Source: Candidatus Thorarchaeota archaeon (GTDB taxonomy: Archaea; Asgardarchaeota; Thorarchaeia; Thorarchaeales; Thorarchaeaceae). Taken from it: a stretch of DNA of 19,358 bases. The notes below the pieces were generated by a model. That model was not told the origin of the DNA. It saw only the letters and a program-made list of their open reading frames with translations, and made no database searches. Where the stretch lies: positions 1-19,358 of the forward strand of contig JAGSHP010000093.1 of NCBI GenBank assembly GCA_029855925.1. Reading direction: 5' to 3'. Positions within the stretch are counted from its first letter, which is position 1. Each line of letters begins with the position of its first letter. Positions 6,859 to 14,226 of the stretch are shown here, piece by piece. Position numbers and translations under genes: made by a program.

Positions 6859-8199
6859 ATGAATGATAATACAGTCCTTCTCGACGTGAAGACATCTGGA
6901 GCATCAGGCGATATGTTTCTCGCCGCCCTTCTTGATCTATTAGATGACGATGAGGCTCTACTACCTGTTGCTGCAAGTCTGCTCATCTATGACCCCACGA
7001 TACGGGTAAAGGTTGAGAAAGTTGAAGATGGACGAAAGATAGACGTGACTGCTGACGAGGGACTCAATCTATCACCCAAGTCACTCCAAGAGGTGATTAA
7101 TGGTGTTGCTGAGGAATTGGAGCTCTCAAAGCAGGCGGCGTCTTTTGCGCTACGGGCTCTACAGGAACTCCTTGAGGCCGAGTCACGAGCTCACGACACG
7201 CCCATTGATGAATTGCATCTCCACGAAACGGGATCGGTTGATACGGTCCTCGATATTGTAGGCACGGCATACCTGCTAGAGATGGCCGGCCTTATGGACA
7301 AGACACGGTTTCTGTCTACTCCTGTAGCAGTTGGGAGCGGTACGATTCAGACAGAACATGGCGAGTTAGAGGTTCCAGTACCTGCAGTAGCAGAGACTCT
7401 TGTGGTTCATGAAGTCCCATTCATCACCGGGGAGGCAAAGACAGAGGTGCTGACTCCAACCGGTGCAGCAATTCTCGTTGCCCTTGTGAATGAGTTTGTA
7501 GACTCTACTGAAGGATTCGAAGTAATTCGTTCTGGCACCGGTTATGGGTCACGTGATTTGGGCGACGTATCAAATAGAATGAAGATTCTTGTTGGTAATT
7601 TTACTATGCCCTCTGGGGCTGCTACAACATCGGGAACAAGCACGACCACTGGACCTGCAAGTGATGAACAACGACCACCTGAAGCACAAACGTCTCTTAG
7701 GAAAGCTGAGGAGATCGCAATGGAACATGGTTGGGAATCTGATGATGTAATTGTAATTGAAGCGAACGTAGATGATGTGGATGGCGAGGCAATCGGAAAC
7801 ATCTTTGACGCGCTTCTGGATGAAGGAAGTGCTCTCGATGTTGTGATGATTCCAGCATATGGCAAGAAGAATCGCCCTTGCTACGTCATCAAAGTCATTG
7901 CCAGAGCCGAGAACCTATCTACGATCTCCAAGATCATGGTTCGGCATCTTGGTACACTGGGTGTCCGCTATACAACTTGGAGTCGTCTAAAGGCCTCTCG
8001 TGAGATAATTGTATGCCGTCTGGAACTTGATGATAAGGAGTACATGGTGCGTGTGAAGATCTCACGCGGTCCAAATGGCGAGATCATCAATATCAAACCA
8101 GAGGCTGATGACATCGTGAAGGTCTCACTTGAGACCGGTATTCCCGTTCGTGAGATCAAGCCACGTGTCGCGCTTCAGGCGTATGCCGTCACTGAGTGA
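6859..8199 (+). CDS. larC: Nickel-pincer cofactor biosynthesis protein LarC (DUF111 family), single-chain form
   Basis: This 446-residue LarC is the CTP-dependent enzyme that inserts nickel into the pincer nucleotide cofactor used by LarA-type racemases and related enzymes. N-domain motifs are SGASGDM, HLHETGSVDTVLDIVG (H120, H122, E123), TPTGAA and SGTGYGSRDL. The C-domain opens with EANVDDVDGE near residue 301 and continues through GKKNRP. Residues ~250-280 form a Ser/Thr/Gly/Pro-rich linker joining the two domains in one frame. In Lactobacillus plantarum, by contrast, the full protein is made by ribosomal frameshifting. ATG 6859 follows GGAG (6847-6850) by eight bases; upstream in-frame ATGs fall in the cofE end. 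larB and larE are not in the window. It ends 12 bases before the convergent polymerase gene. Confidence 0.9.
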   Translation: MNDNTVLLDVKTSGASGDMFLAALLDLLDDDEALLPVAASLLIYDPTIRVKVEKVEDGRKIDVTADEGLNLSPKSLQEVINGVAEELELSKQAASFALRALQELLEAESRAHDTPIDELHLHETGSVDTVLDIVGTAYLLEMAGLMDKTRFLSTPVAVGSGTIQTEHGELEVPVPAVAETLVVHEVPFITGEAKTEVLTPTGAAILVALVNEFVDSTEGFEVIRSGTGYGSRDLGDVSNRMKILVGNFTMPSGAATTSGTSTTTGPASDEQRPPEAQTSLRKAEEIAMEHGWESDDVIVIEANVDDVDGEAIGNIFDALLDEGSALDVVMIPAYGKKNRPCYVIKVIARAENLSTISKIMVRHLGTLGVRYTTWSRLKASREIIVCRLELDDKEYMVRVKISRGPNGEIINIKPEADDIVKVSLETGIPVREIKPRVALQAYAVTE

Positions 8200-8211
8200 C
8201 TTGTTCGTAAA

Positions 8212-10455
8212 TTACTGAGACGCATTGATGGCTCGTCTGAGATACTGGACCGGAATCAGGTTCTCGAAGGCGCGATGACATAGGAGCGCATATGCGTCAG
8301 GGTCGTACCGATCATACTTGGTGAGCAATTCCAGAGGCCTAACACGCTGTTCAGGGATGTTCGAGTCTGACTGGACTATGATGTATCTTACCTTTTGACC
8401 CGCATGAAGTTCTCTTCCTGCCCTCTTCAGTTGTTGTGCTGCGAGTGCCGCGCGCGAAGTGGCTCTATATTCATCAGGGTTCTTGCTCAATCTCGAATGT
8501 AGAATGAGGTCCTGAACCTCCACATCACCATCGTACAGTCTTTGAACATACTCTTCGCATACGACCCGCGCCTTTGATATTGACCTGATGAACTCGCTCT
8601 TGTTTTCTGCGCGCGCGAGCACCCTTATCATCTCCTGCTGGCAATCGTTCACATACCTGCATGTATCACGTCTTCGAGTCTCAATTCCACGTGTCTTTAT
8701 TGCCCCATTGAGAAAGACTCCGTAGTATCGATTGAGCGGTGCAATTGTGGGATGCAAACGTGAGGATGGTATTACGAGCCATTTGTAGAACCCCTTGAGC
8801 GACATCTCAATCCCTATCTCGTCGGTGACCCGTTGGCAAAAATCGATGAGCAAGTCATAGTCTGCTCCCTTTGGAGACCGCACCCATACTGAGTCCACAA
8901 TCCCATGAATTATCTCAAGTCCCATCTCCTCACCGATCTCTCGGGTCCTCAAGAGCACCTCCCTTGCATATGCTGTGACCGCAGTATGTGCCTCCACTCT
9001 CCCGAATCGAGCATTCTTGAAACCAAGATATCCAAAACAAGACACCAGTACCCCCTTCAGTGTGTTCTGCATGAGCTTGTACCTTCGTGCATCATGACCT
9101 TGTTGAATCAGCTGTTTGAAGGCTGTGCGTCTTCTCACGATTGCCTCCAGCGACTTGGCAACGATTCCTCTCTTTCTGTCGCAGATCCGATAAGGGACTC
9201 CCGGAATCTCTCTGCAGAATTGCCTGTCAAACTCGCAAGACTCGCGCAGGCAGATCGTTTCTGGGCTGATATTGTGATTGACCATCAGTGAAGGATACAT
9301 GGATGAGAAGTCGCACTCAGCTACGTGCTCGTATATGTCCGGGCGTGGCTGAAAGATCAGCCCGCCTCTATCAATGATTGCCAAGCTACTTACGGGCTTG
9401 AGGAACTCGGGGTTCTTTTTGACTGGTGGAATTAGAATGTCCATCTTGAAGGCGGTGTAGTATTGTACTGCTGCATTCACACTACCAATTGACATGCGTG
9501 CTATCCTCTGAGGTGATACAAATGCTATACGACACCCCTCGATGATGCCTTCCAATCCTGAGGGCGAATAGTACATACTTGCCGCCCTGTCGATATGGAT
9601 TCTTCCATTGAACATGACCTGGTTGCCCGGCTTGAATACTACTTGGTTGTACTGCCAGAAGGAATCATGTTCCCTCCCAATGACCTCCAGAGGAGTCCCA
9701 TCCCGTGAGAATGTCAGTCTGATGCCATGTACCTTGGCACGTAGAGTCAGATAGCGGAATAGAAATTCATCTCCACCCCTCGTAGTGATGACGTCGGGAT
9801 CAATTCTGTCAACAACTCTTTGTAGCTCCCGTAAGATGGCCCCCTCATCATCATCCTCAATTCTGATGGTCCTCCCATTATGATAGATCTCGACTCTCTG
9901 GATTGGATCATTCTCGTGGGGAAATATCCCCTCTGTCTGAATAAACACCTCCAGCTGTATCTCCTTGAGTTGAGGCACATCGTACTCCACATTCTCTCTG
10001 TCATCAAGTCCCCGCAGGCTGATGATGCCTTCACGTTTGTCAGTTTCTACCTCTATTCTCCCAAATGGAAAGACCTCATCTTCAATGAAGAACTGCTGAA
10101 CTGGATCAATATCACTGTGAAAGACTGTGCAAGACGGAATATGCTCAAGGTCACGTGCCACTCTTCTAAATGCACATGGTGCTGTGAAGACCCGAATGAC
10201 CTCTGTGCGCACATCGTCGTATACGCTGACGAACTTCTGTTCGATTGATGCACCTGTGACCAACTGGTGTTCTTCTATGCTCCGAGCAATACTCTCCAAT
10301 GTGCGATCCTGCAGATCAGTGAAGTGCAAGTACAGTGAGGGCTTGAATCTCCCGTACGAGTATCCCCTCGTCTTTCCCTCTCGCTTAATCCAAAGTGTAA
10401 GAGCATCTCGCTTACAATCAATACTTGCATCTAAGAGCCAGCCAGTGAATCTCAT
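8212..10455 (-). CDS. polB2: Family B DNA polymerase, PolB2-type, with degenerate exonuclease and altered motif C
   Basis: This 747-residue family B polymerase keeps motif A (CDFSSMYPSLM with D382) and a motif B relic (K467 to G475, KGVLVSCFG, where the usual Asn is Val and Tyr is Phe). In motif C the usual YGDTDS reads HGIVDS: the first aspartate is Ile519 and only D521 remains. The 3'-5' exonuclease motifs are also damaged: the DxE of Exo I reads QLE (E169) and the Exo II aspartate is absent from GGDEFLFRYL. This pattern fits archaeal PolB2. That group was first called inactive, but work on Sulfolobus Dpo2 points to a role in damage tolerance. The ATG at 10455 overlaps the end of the upstream small gene by four bases, so the two form an operon. 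It is unlikely to be the main replicase. Confidence 0.85.
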   Translation of the reverse strand: MRFTGWLLDASIDCKRDALTLWIKREGKTRGYSYGRFKPSLYLHFTDLQDRTLESIARSIEEHQLVTGASIEQKFVSVYDDVRTEVIRVFTAPCAFRRVARDLEHIPSCTVFHSDIDPVQQFFIEDEVFPFGRIEVETDKREGIISLRGLDDRENVEYDVPQLKEIQLEVFIQTEGIFPHENDPIQRVEIYHNGRTIRIEDDDEGAILRELQRVVDRIDPDVITTRGGDEFLFRYLTLRAKVHGIRLTFSRDGTPLEVIGREHDSFWQYNQVVFKPGNQVMFNGRIHIDRAASMYYSPSGLEGIIEGCRIAFVSPQRIARMSIGSVNAAVQYYTAFKMDILIPPVKKNPEFLKPVSSLAIIDRGGLIFQPRPDIYEHVAECDFSSMYPSLMVNHNISPETICLRESCEFDRQFCREIPGVPYRICDRKRGIVAKSLEAIVRRRTAFKQLIQQGHDARRYKLMQNTLKGVLVSCFGYLGFKNARFGRVEAHTAVTAYAREVLLRTREIGEEMGLEIIHGIVDSVWVRSPKGADYDLLIDFCQRVTDEIGIEMSLKGFYKWLVIPSSRLHPTIAPLNRYYGVFLNGAIKTRGIETRRRDTCRYVNDCQQEMIRVLARAENKSEFIRSISKARVVCEEYVQRLYDGDVEVQDLILHSRLSKNPDEYRATSRAALAAQQLKRAGRELHAGQKVRYIIVQSDSNIPEQRVRPLELLTKYDRYDPDAYALLCHRAFENLIPVQYLRRAINASQ

Positions 10456-10724
10456 TTGTCTATTGGCCCCACCACTTCCTCAAGTTGGGCTATTCTTCTC
10501 TCAAGATCTCGTAGTGACCCGAGTATATCAATCAGCGCTGCCACAACGATGACCTCTGATGTTCGGGCGACCATCATGGTCCCCGCATCACCTCTCGCCC
10601 GTGCACTGTCGAACAGCCGCTCCATCAGTTCACGTTCTTGAGGTCGGAGCGCGCGCTTGAACTGTTGCCATCGCTGGGCCTCTACGTTGATGGCATCACG
10701 AAAGGTCCTGATCGTTCTACCCAT
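10452..10724 (-). CDS. Small helical protein co-encoded with PolB2 (resembles the haloarchaeal DUF8156 group)
   Basis: This protein of about 90 residues begins MGRTIRTFRDAI, continues with RWQQFKRALRPQERE and a segment of small residues (SARARGDAG), and ends in a charged heptad-like helix (LRDLERRIAQLEEVV) that may form a coiled coil. The MGRT..(T/Y)R opening and the 'W..(F/Y)RRALR' segment recall small proteins next to polB2 in other archaea; this is from memory and not searched. ATG 10724 is preferred because GGTGA (10730-10734 on this strand) sits five bases upstream; ATG 10736 would add four residues. Its stop overlaps the polymerase start (ATGA), which suggests translational coupling and a polymerase accessory role. 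Biochemical function is unknown. Confidence 0.7.
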   Translation of the reverse strand: MGRTIRTFRDAINVEAQRWQQFKRALRPQERELMERLFDSARARGDAGTMMVARTSEVIVVAALIDILGSLRDLERRIAQLEEVVGPIDK

Positions 10725-10736
10725 CCAAGTCACCAT

Positions 10737-10980
10737 TGATCACTCTGTCTGTGGACACTGCTATTCGGGCTTGAGTAGACCTGGCTCTTTCTATCTCCGT
10801 CTGTCCCTCTAGATGGACGTGTTCAGGGGTGACTGTTCTCCGAAACTACTCACAAAATCGCTTGGTATGTCAAACACGGAAGTTTCATATTGGGCATTCT
10901 CTCACACTTCATAGGTTCAATTGACTACACAAAGCGATACAATGAGATAGAGCGCTAACACAGAAATTGGTGGTCACAAT
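10737..10980. other. Divergent intergenic region between the polB2 operon and a small GTPase gene
   Basis: These 244 bases separate outward-facing genes and should hold both promoters. On the plus strand TTTCATAT (10883-10890) is the best TATA-like site, and GGTGGTC (10969-10975) lies five bases before the GTPase ATG. No convincing TATA element was found for the minus strand. A 15-codon frame starting near 10868 is too short to support. No RNA fold or repeat was recognised. Confidence 0.4.
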
Positions 10981-11550
10981 ATGGTAACTGCACTATTCAA
11001 GGTCGTTCTCATGGGAGATGGCTCGGTTGGAAAGACGAGCCTCAGGCGATCGTACATGGGTGAAAATTTCAGGGCCTCCTACATGATCACGATTGGCGCT
11101 GATTTTGCAGTCAAGAAGATGTCACTCGAGGGCGGTCATGAGGTCAGCATACAGATATGGGACCTCGCAGGACAGGAACATTTCAAGAATGTGCGATCCA
11201 CCTTCTATAAGGGCGCTCAGGGCGCACTGGCTGTATACTCTACTGTCGAACGTTCTTCTTTTGAGAACCTACATAACTGGATTAATGAATGCTGGACAAA
11301 TGCTGGGAAGAAAATCCCCATTGTTGTGATTGGCAATAAGATTGACCTGCGTGAGCAGTTTCAAGATAATCCCGCCATGCGACAGAGCATTGTTACCACG
11401 GCTGAGGGCCAAAAGTTCGCTCAGGATCTTCAGGCTCGTGAGGGCGTTCACACATCATTCCTTGAAACATCTGCAAAGACAGGACAGAACGTTGAGGCTG
11501 CGTTTCTCGAGCTCGCAATCAAGATTCTCGAAGCTGGCGGACTTGCATGA
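10981..11550 (+). CDS. Rab/Ras-like small GTPase
   Basis: This 189-residue protein has a complete set of GTPase motifs: P-loop GDGSVGKTS (12-20), switch I threonine T37 in ITIGADF, G3 WDLAGQE (60-66, catalytic Q65), G4 NKID (119-122) and G5 ETSAK (162-166). The WDLAGQE and Tyr/Phe pattern are typical of the Rab/Ras-like GTPases abundant in Asgard archaea. The C terminus (EAGGLA) has no cysteine, so eukaryote-style prenylation is not possible. A short insertion around residues 123-135 separates G4 from the next helix. Plus-strand gene, 96 bases before a WD40 gene, with a second GTPase on the opposite strand beyond it. The regulators and cellular process are unknown; the downstream Roadblock protein is a candidate partner. 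Confidence 0.92.
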   Translation: MVTALFKVVLMGDGSVGKTSLRRSYMGENFRASYMITIGADFAVKKMSLEGGHEVSIQIWDLAGQEHFKNVRSTFYKGAQGALAVYSTVERSSFENLHNWINECWTNAGKKIPIVVIGNKIDLREQFQDNPAMRQSIVTTAEGQKFAQDLQAREGVHTSFLETSAKTGQNVEAAFLELAIKILEAGGLA

Positions 11551-11595
11551 TTGTCTGATAGAACTTGATTTGAACAATGCGCTTGATTCACAAGA

Positions 11596-11604
11596 CTTTT
11601 AGAG
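11596..11604 (+). promoter_or_regulatory. Possible TATA box ahead of the WD40 gene
   Basis: CTTTTAGAG in the spacer after the GTPase gene is the most TATA-like stretch there. It would give a transcript starting near 11622-11626, with a leader of about 20-25 bases that includes the AGGAG at 11634-11638. Weak evidence from spacing alone. Confidence 0.25.
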
Positions 11605-11646
11605 CAAATCAACTGGCCTCCTATGCAAGCCACAGGAGTGTCCACG

Positions 11647-12771
11647 ATGACTGAGGAACTGTCCCTCTTTCTCAAGCCAAAGATTCTACGACCGAAGGCC
11701 GAGCACGGCTCTGAGATCACGCGTCGATTTGCAATGAACAAGGTCGGCAGAATGATTGCCGCCGCTATGCAGGACCGAAGTATCCGCTTCTTTGATGTAG
11801 AAAACGGTCAAGAGGTGCAACGGATACAGGATGACTATCTGTGCACGTCAATTGCGTTCAGTCCGCGTGGGGACATTGTGGTCACCGGAGGGGTCGACCG
11901 GCTGATCAAGGTCTGGGACATAAAGACTGGCGAACGTATCGCAACCCTAGAAGGTCACTCGTATCCAATCCTCAGTCTGTCCTTCTCCCCTGATGGTGAT
12001 AGGTTTGTATCGGGTAGTGGCGACACCACTCTAAAAATCTGGAACGTTGATGACTTTCAGATGATCCATCATCTCAAAGGGCATTCCCTCTATGTTGTTA
12101 GTTGCGAGTGGGACCCACTAGGAAACCGGGTCATCTCCGCTGGCGTGGATGGTGCTATTGGCATTTGGGACCCCAACACTGGGGAGAAGATTGACTGGAT
12201 CCAAGAGCATCGTACGGCAGTGCACTCCATTCATTTTTCATCCGATGGATCACTTCTTGCATCCGGGTCATCTGACCTTAGCATCATAGTCTGGGACGCA
12301 ACTGGTAGGTCCTTGGAGATGAAAAAGAAGCTCCTTGGTCACTCTGGGGAGGTCAGGACGGTCTCATTCAGTTCTGATGCAAAATACCTTGCCTCTGGAT
12401 CAAGTGACAAAGACCTCTTCATCTGGAAAATGGAGGACTATTCTCGGGCTGGTGAGAGCACAACATTCAGCGAAGTGGATGGTCTCGAGTGGTTGCCCAA
12501 CACGCACTCTTTCATAACGGCTGATGGCACTGGCGCCATTGTTCGGTGGGACGTAAATGAGTTAGGGGCGATAATGGCACCCTTCAATGCTCTTCTAAAA
12601 GAGATTGAGGCGGACACGGAACACGCGCGTCGGGAGGAGCTAATCCAGAAATATGAAGAACTCAAGTCTCAGTACGATCCCGAAGTGCTTCGAGATAAAC
12701 GCGTCTTTTACATACTCTGGCAATGCAGAAGAGGCTTGGGCCTGTTGAAAGGGAAACCGCGTAGCACGTAG
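11647..12771 (+). CDS. Seven-bladed WD40 beta-propeller protein with helical C-terminal tail
   Basis: This protein of about 374 residues is built from seven WD40-type repeats, whose ends read FFDVENG, VWDIKTG (W90), IWNVDDF, IWDPNTG, VWDATGR, IWKMEDY and RWDVNEL. Several repeats also carry the GH dipeptide (LEGHS, LKGHS, LLGHS) typical of propellers that act as protein-binding platforms. After the propeller come ~60 residues of charged helix (ALLKEIEADTEHARREELI and on) with a basic end. There is no signal peptide or membrane segment. ATG 11647 is preferred because AGGAG (11634-11638) lies eight bases before it; ATG 11623 and GTG 11638 are upstream alternatives. It lies between two small GTPase genes, so a scaffold or effector role for GTPase signalling is plausible but inferred. 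Confidence 0.88.
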   Translation: MTEELSLFLKPKILRPKAEHGSEITRRFAMNKVGRMIAAAMQDRSIRFFDVENGQEVQRIQDDYLCTSIAFSPRGDIVVTGGVDRLIKVWDIKTGERIATLEGHSYPILSLSFSPDGDRFVSGSGDTTLKIWNVDDFQMIHHLKGHSLYVVSCEWDPLGNRVISAGVDGAIGIWDPNTGEKIDWIQEHRTAVHSIHFSSDGSLLASGSSDLSIIVWDATGRSLEMKKKLLGHSGEVRTVSFSSDAKYLASGSSDKDLFIWKMEDYSRAGESTTFSEVDGLEWLPNTHSFITADGTGAIVRWDVNELGAIMAPFNALLKEIEADTEHARREELIQKYEELKSQYDPEVLRDKRVFYILWQCRRGLGLLKGKPRST

Positions 12772-12782
12772 GTTAATCCCCA

Positions 12783-13313
12783 CTACTTTTCGGTGACCGA
12801 ATCAATCATTATCTCGCAGAGTGTAGTGAATGCCTCCTCGACATTCTCGCCTGTTAATGCACTTGACTCAACATAGAGTGAGCCTATTCTGTCTGCATAC
12901 TCCCTTCCTTCCTCTGTAGATACGATTCTACTGTCCGCGAGGTCGATCTTGTTTGCAACGACGACAAGAGGTATCTCCCTGTTGAGGCTATTGAATGCCT
13001 CCTCACGCCATCTATCAAGGTTGATGAAGGTACGCCGCCGTGTGACATCAAAGACCAGTAGTCCTCCTCGGGCGCCACGGTAGAATGATTGACGAACAAC
13101 CTCAAATCGCTGTTGTCCAGCAAGGTCCCATACCTGCATAGTCACGCTGGCCTTGCGACTTGGCACCTCGACTCTCTTAATTGCAAAGTCACTTCCAATT
13201 GTCCGCTTGTAGTCAGAATCAAAGTGGTCCTGAGTGAATCTCAGAGTCAATGCAGTCTTGCCCACAGCTCCATCTCCCAACATGACCACCTTGAATCGGA
13301 ATTCTGACGGCAA
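12783..13313 (-). CDS. Rab-like small GTPase with Gln in place of the usual Glu after the catalytic Gln
   Basis: This 176-residue GTPase has P-loop GDGAVGKT (13-20), switch I T38 in RTIGSDF, G3 WDLAGQQ (62-68), G4 NKID (121-124) and G5 ESSALTG (149-155). In G3 the catalytic glutamine Q67 is kept, but the next residue, nearly always Glu in Rab/Ras proteins, is Gln (Q68). The C terminus (SVTEK) has no cysteine for lipidation. The start must be TTG at 13313: an in-frame TAA lies directly before it and no ATG precedes the P-loop. It is convergent with the WD40 gene, 11 bases apart, and divergent from the Roadblock gene. This places it between a possible scaffold and a possible GTPase regulator. 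Confidence 0.92.
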   Translation of the reverse strand: MPSEFRFKVVMLGDGAVGKTALTLRFTQDHFDSDYKRTIGSDFAIKRVEVPSRKASVTMQVWDLAGQQRFEVVRQSFYRGARGGLLVFDVTRRRTFINLDRWREEAFNSLNREIPLVVVANKIDLADSRIVSTEEGREYADRIGSLYVESSALTGENVEEAFTTLCEIMIDSVTEK

Positions 13314-13350
13314 TTACTTCACATCCTCATATCATTCTCCATCAATGCGA

Positions 13351-13358
13351 CTTAAAAC
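13351..13358 (-). promoter_or_regulatory. Possible TATA box for the minus-strand GTPase
   Basis: On the minus strand this reads GTTTTAAG. It lies about 38 bases upstream of the TTG start, so a transcript would begin near 13327 with a leader of roughly 14 bases. The spacing is reasonable for an archaeal promoter; evidence is by eye. Confidence 0.35.
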
Positions 13359-13406
13359 AATTGTCCGCGAGTATTGTGAGAGGGCGCGTAGCTCACCCGC
13401 ACATGA

Positions 13407-13414
13407 TTTAATAA
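13407..13414 (+). promoter_or_regulatory. Probable TATA box for the Roadblock operon
   Basis: TTTAATAA is the most AT-rich TATA-like element in the 150-base divergent spacer. It would set transcription to begin near 13435-13440, about 25 bases before the Roadblock ATG at 13464. The following genes are tightly spaced on the same strand and may share this transcript. Confidence 0.45.
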
Positions 13415-13463
13415 GCAAATGCGCAAAACGAATTAGTGGTCATCAGGTAGAGATGAGATAACC

Positions 13464-13841
13464 ATGAAGCGCCCGGATTATTCAGCCCTTGCGGGAATAC
13501 TTGAAGAGATGAATCAAGAGGGAGGATATACTGTTTCTATCCTTGCTAGGGATGATGGCCTGCTAATGGCATCTGCAACGAATCCAACCACGAATCGCGA
13601 AATTGTGGCTGCTATGTCCGGATACATTGCTGCTACAGCGGAGCGGATGCGAGAGGAGCTGAACCTCGGAGAGCTTCGAGACATAGCTGTGAGATGTTCA
13701 GAGGGCAAGGCTGTCTTCCGAAAGATCAGTCCTACCGGAAGCCAACCACTCATACTTGCAGCAATAATGCCGCACAACGTACGATATCATTCTCGTGCGC
13801 TTGGAAAGGCTGCCACACGCATTCGGAAACTGCTGAGGTAA
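13464..13841 (+). CDS. Roadblock/LC7 domain protein
   Basis: This 125-residue single-domain protein has the Roadblock/LC7 layout: an N-terminal helix (ALAGILEEMNQ), a strand with the 'vd.dG..ias' type turn (ILARDDGLLMASA), a long central helix (AAMSGYIAATAERMREEL), further strands and a C-terminal helix. Family members include dynein light chains, LAMTOR subunits and bacterial MglB, which bind or regulate small GTPases. Asgard archaea carry many. The start ATG 13464 is clear. It lies divergently 150 bases from a small GTPase gene and leads a same-strand run with a thioredoxin-fold protein and two KaiC-like ATPases. Regulation of one of the neighbouring GTPases is a reasonable inference. No catalytic residues can be assigned. 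Confidence 0.82.
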   Translation: MKRPDYSALAGILEEMNQEGGYTVSILARDDGLLMASATNPTTNREIVAAMSGYIAATAERMREELNLGELRDIAVRCSEGKAVFRKISPTGSQPLILAAIMPHNVRYHSRALGKAATRIRKLLR

Positions 13842-13904
13842 CGCACAAGATTCAAGTGTTATGTGAACACAAGAATGATTACCTGAGTTAAGGAGACTTG
13901 GCAC

Positions 13905-14219
13905 TTGACGGATGACGATGCTGCTGTGTCTGAAGAAGATAGTGAATCTCAACTTGTGGAGATCATCTTCTTCAAGTCTGAGACATGCGCCTTCTGTCCA
14001 CGTGCCGAGGAAGTACTACGTGAGACCATAGAGGACTTTGGACCTGAGATGTTCAAGATCACAACATACAACGTGACCAAGAATCCTGAGAAGGCTGAAG
14101 AGTTCGGAGTATTTGCTTTGCCCACAATCATCATCGGGGGAATGTCTGTGACAGGTATTCCCGAACCTGAGATGCTACTCAAGATGATTCTGGGTTTCAA
14201 AATGGGTGTTAGGAGTTGA
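13905..14219 (+). CDS. Small thioredoxin/glutaredoxin-fold protein with CxxC
   Basis: This 104-residue protein has an acidic N-terminal tail of about 15 residues, then a thioredoxin-like core: strand VEIIFFKS, active-site C28-A-F-C31 followed by proline, and the cis-proline loop FALPT (P73). It is shorter than classical thioredoxin and the motif is CAFC where classical thioredoxin has CGPC, closer to archaeal glutaredoxin-like or alkyl-hydroperoxide-reductase-type small domains. It should perform thiol-disulfide exchange in the cytoplasm. The start is TTG at 13905 with AGGAG at 13891-13895; there is no upstream in-frame ATG near it. Eight bases separate it from the KaiC-like gene. Partner proteins are unknown; a redox input to the ATPases is possible but unproven. 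Confidence 0.8.
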   Translation: MTDDDAAVSEEDSESQLVEIIFFKSETCAFCPRAEEVLRETIEDFGPEMFKITTYNVTKNPEKAEEFGVFALPTIIIGGMSVTGIPEPEMLLKMILGFKMGVRS

Positions 14220-14226
14220 ATGAGAA

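Noticed and set aside
7606..7698. Possible frameshift or split of larC at the linker
   Set aside because: The frame is continuous and both domains are complete, so no frameshift is needed.
10868..10915. Fifteen-codon plus-strand frame in the polB2-GTPase spacer
   Set aside because: Too short, with no ribosome-binding site and no recognisable peptide.
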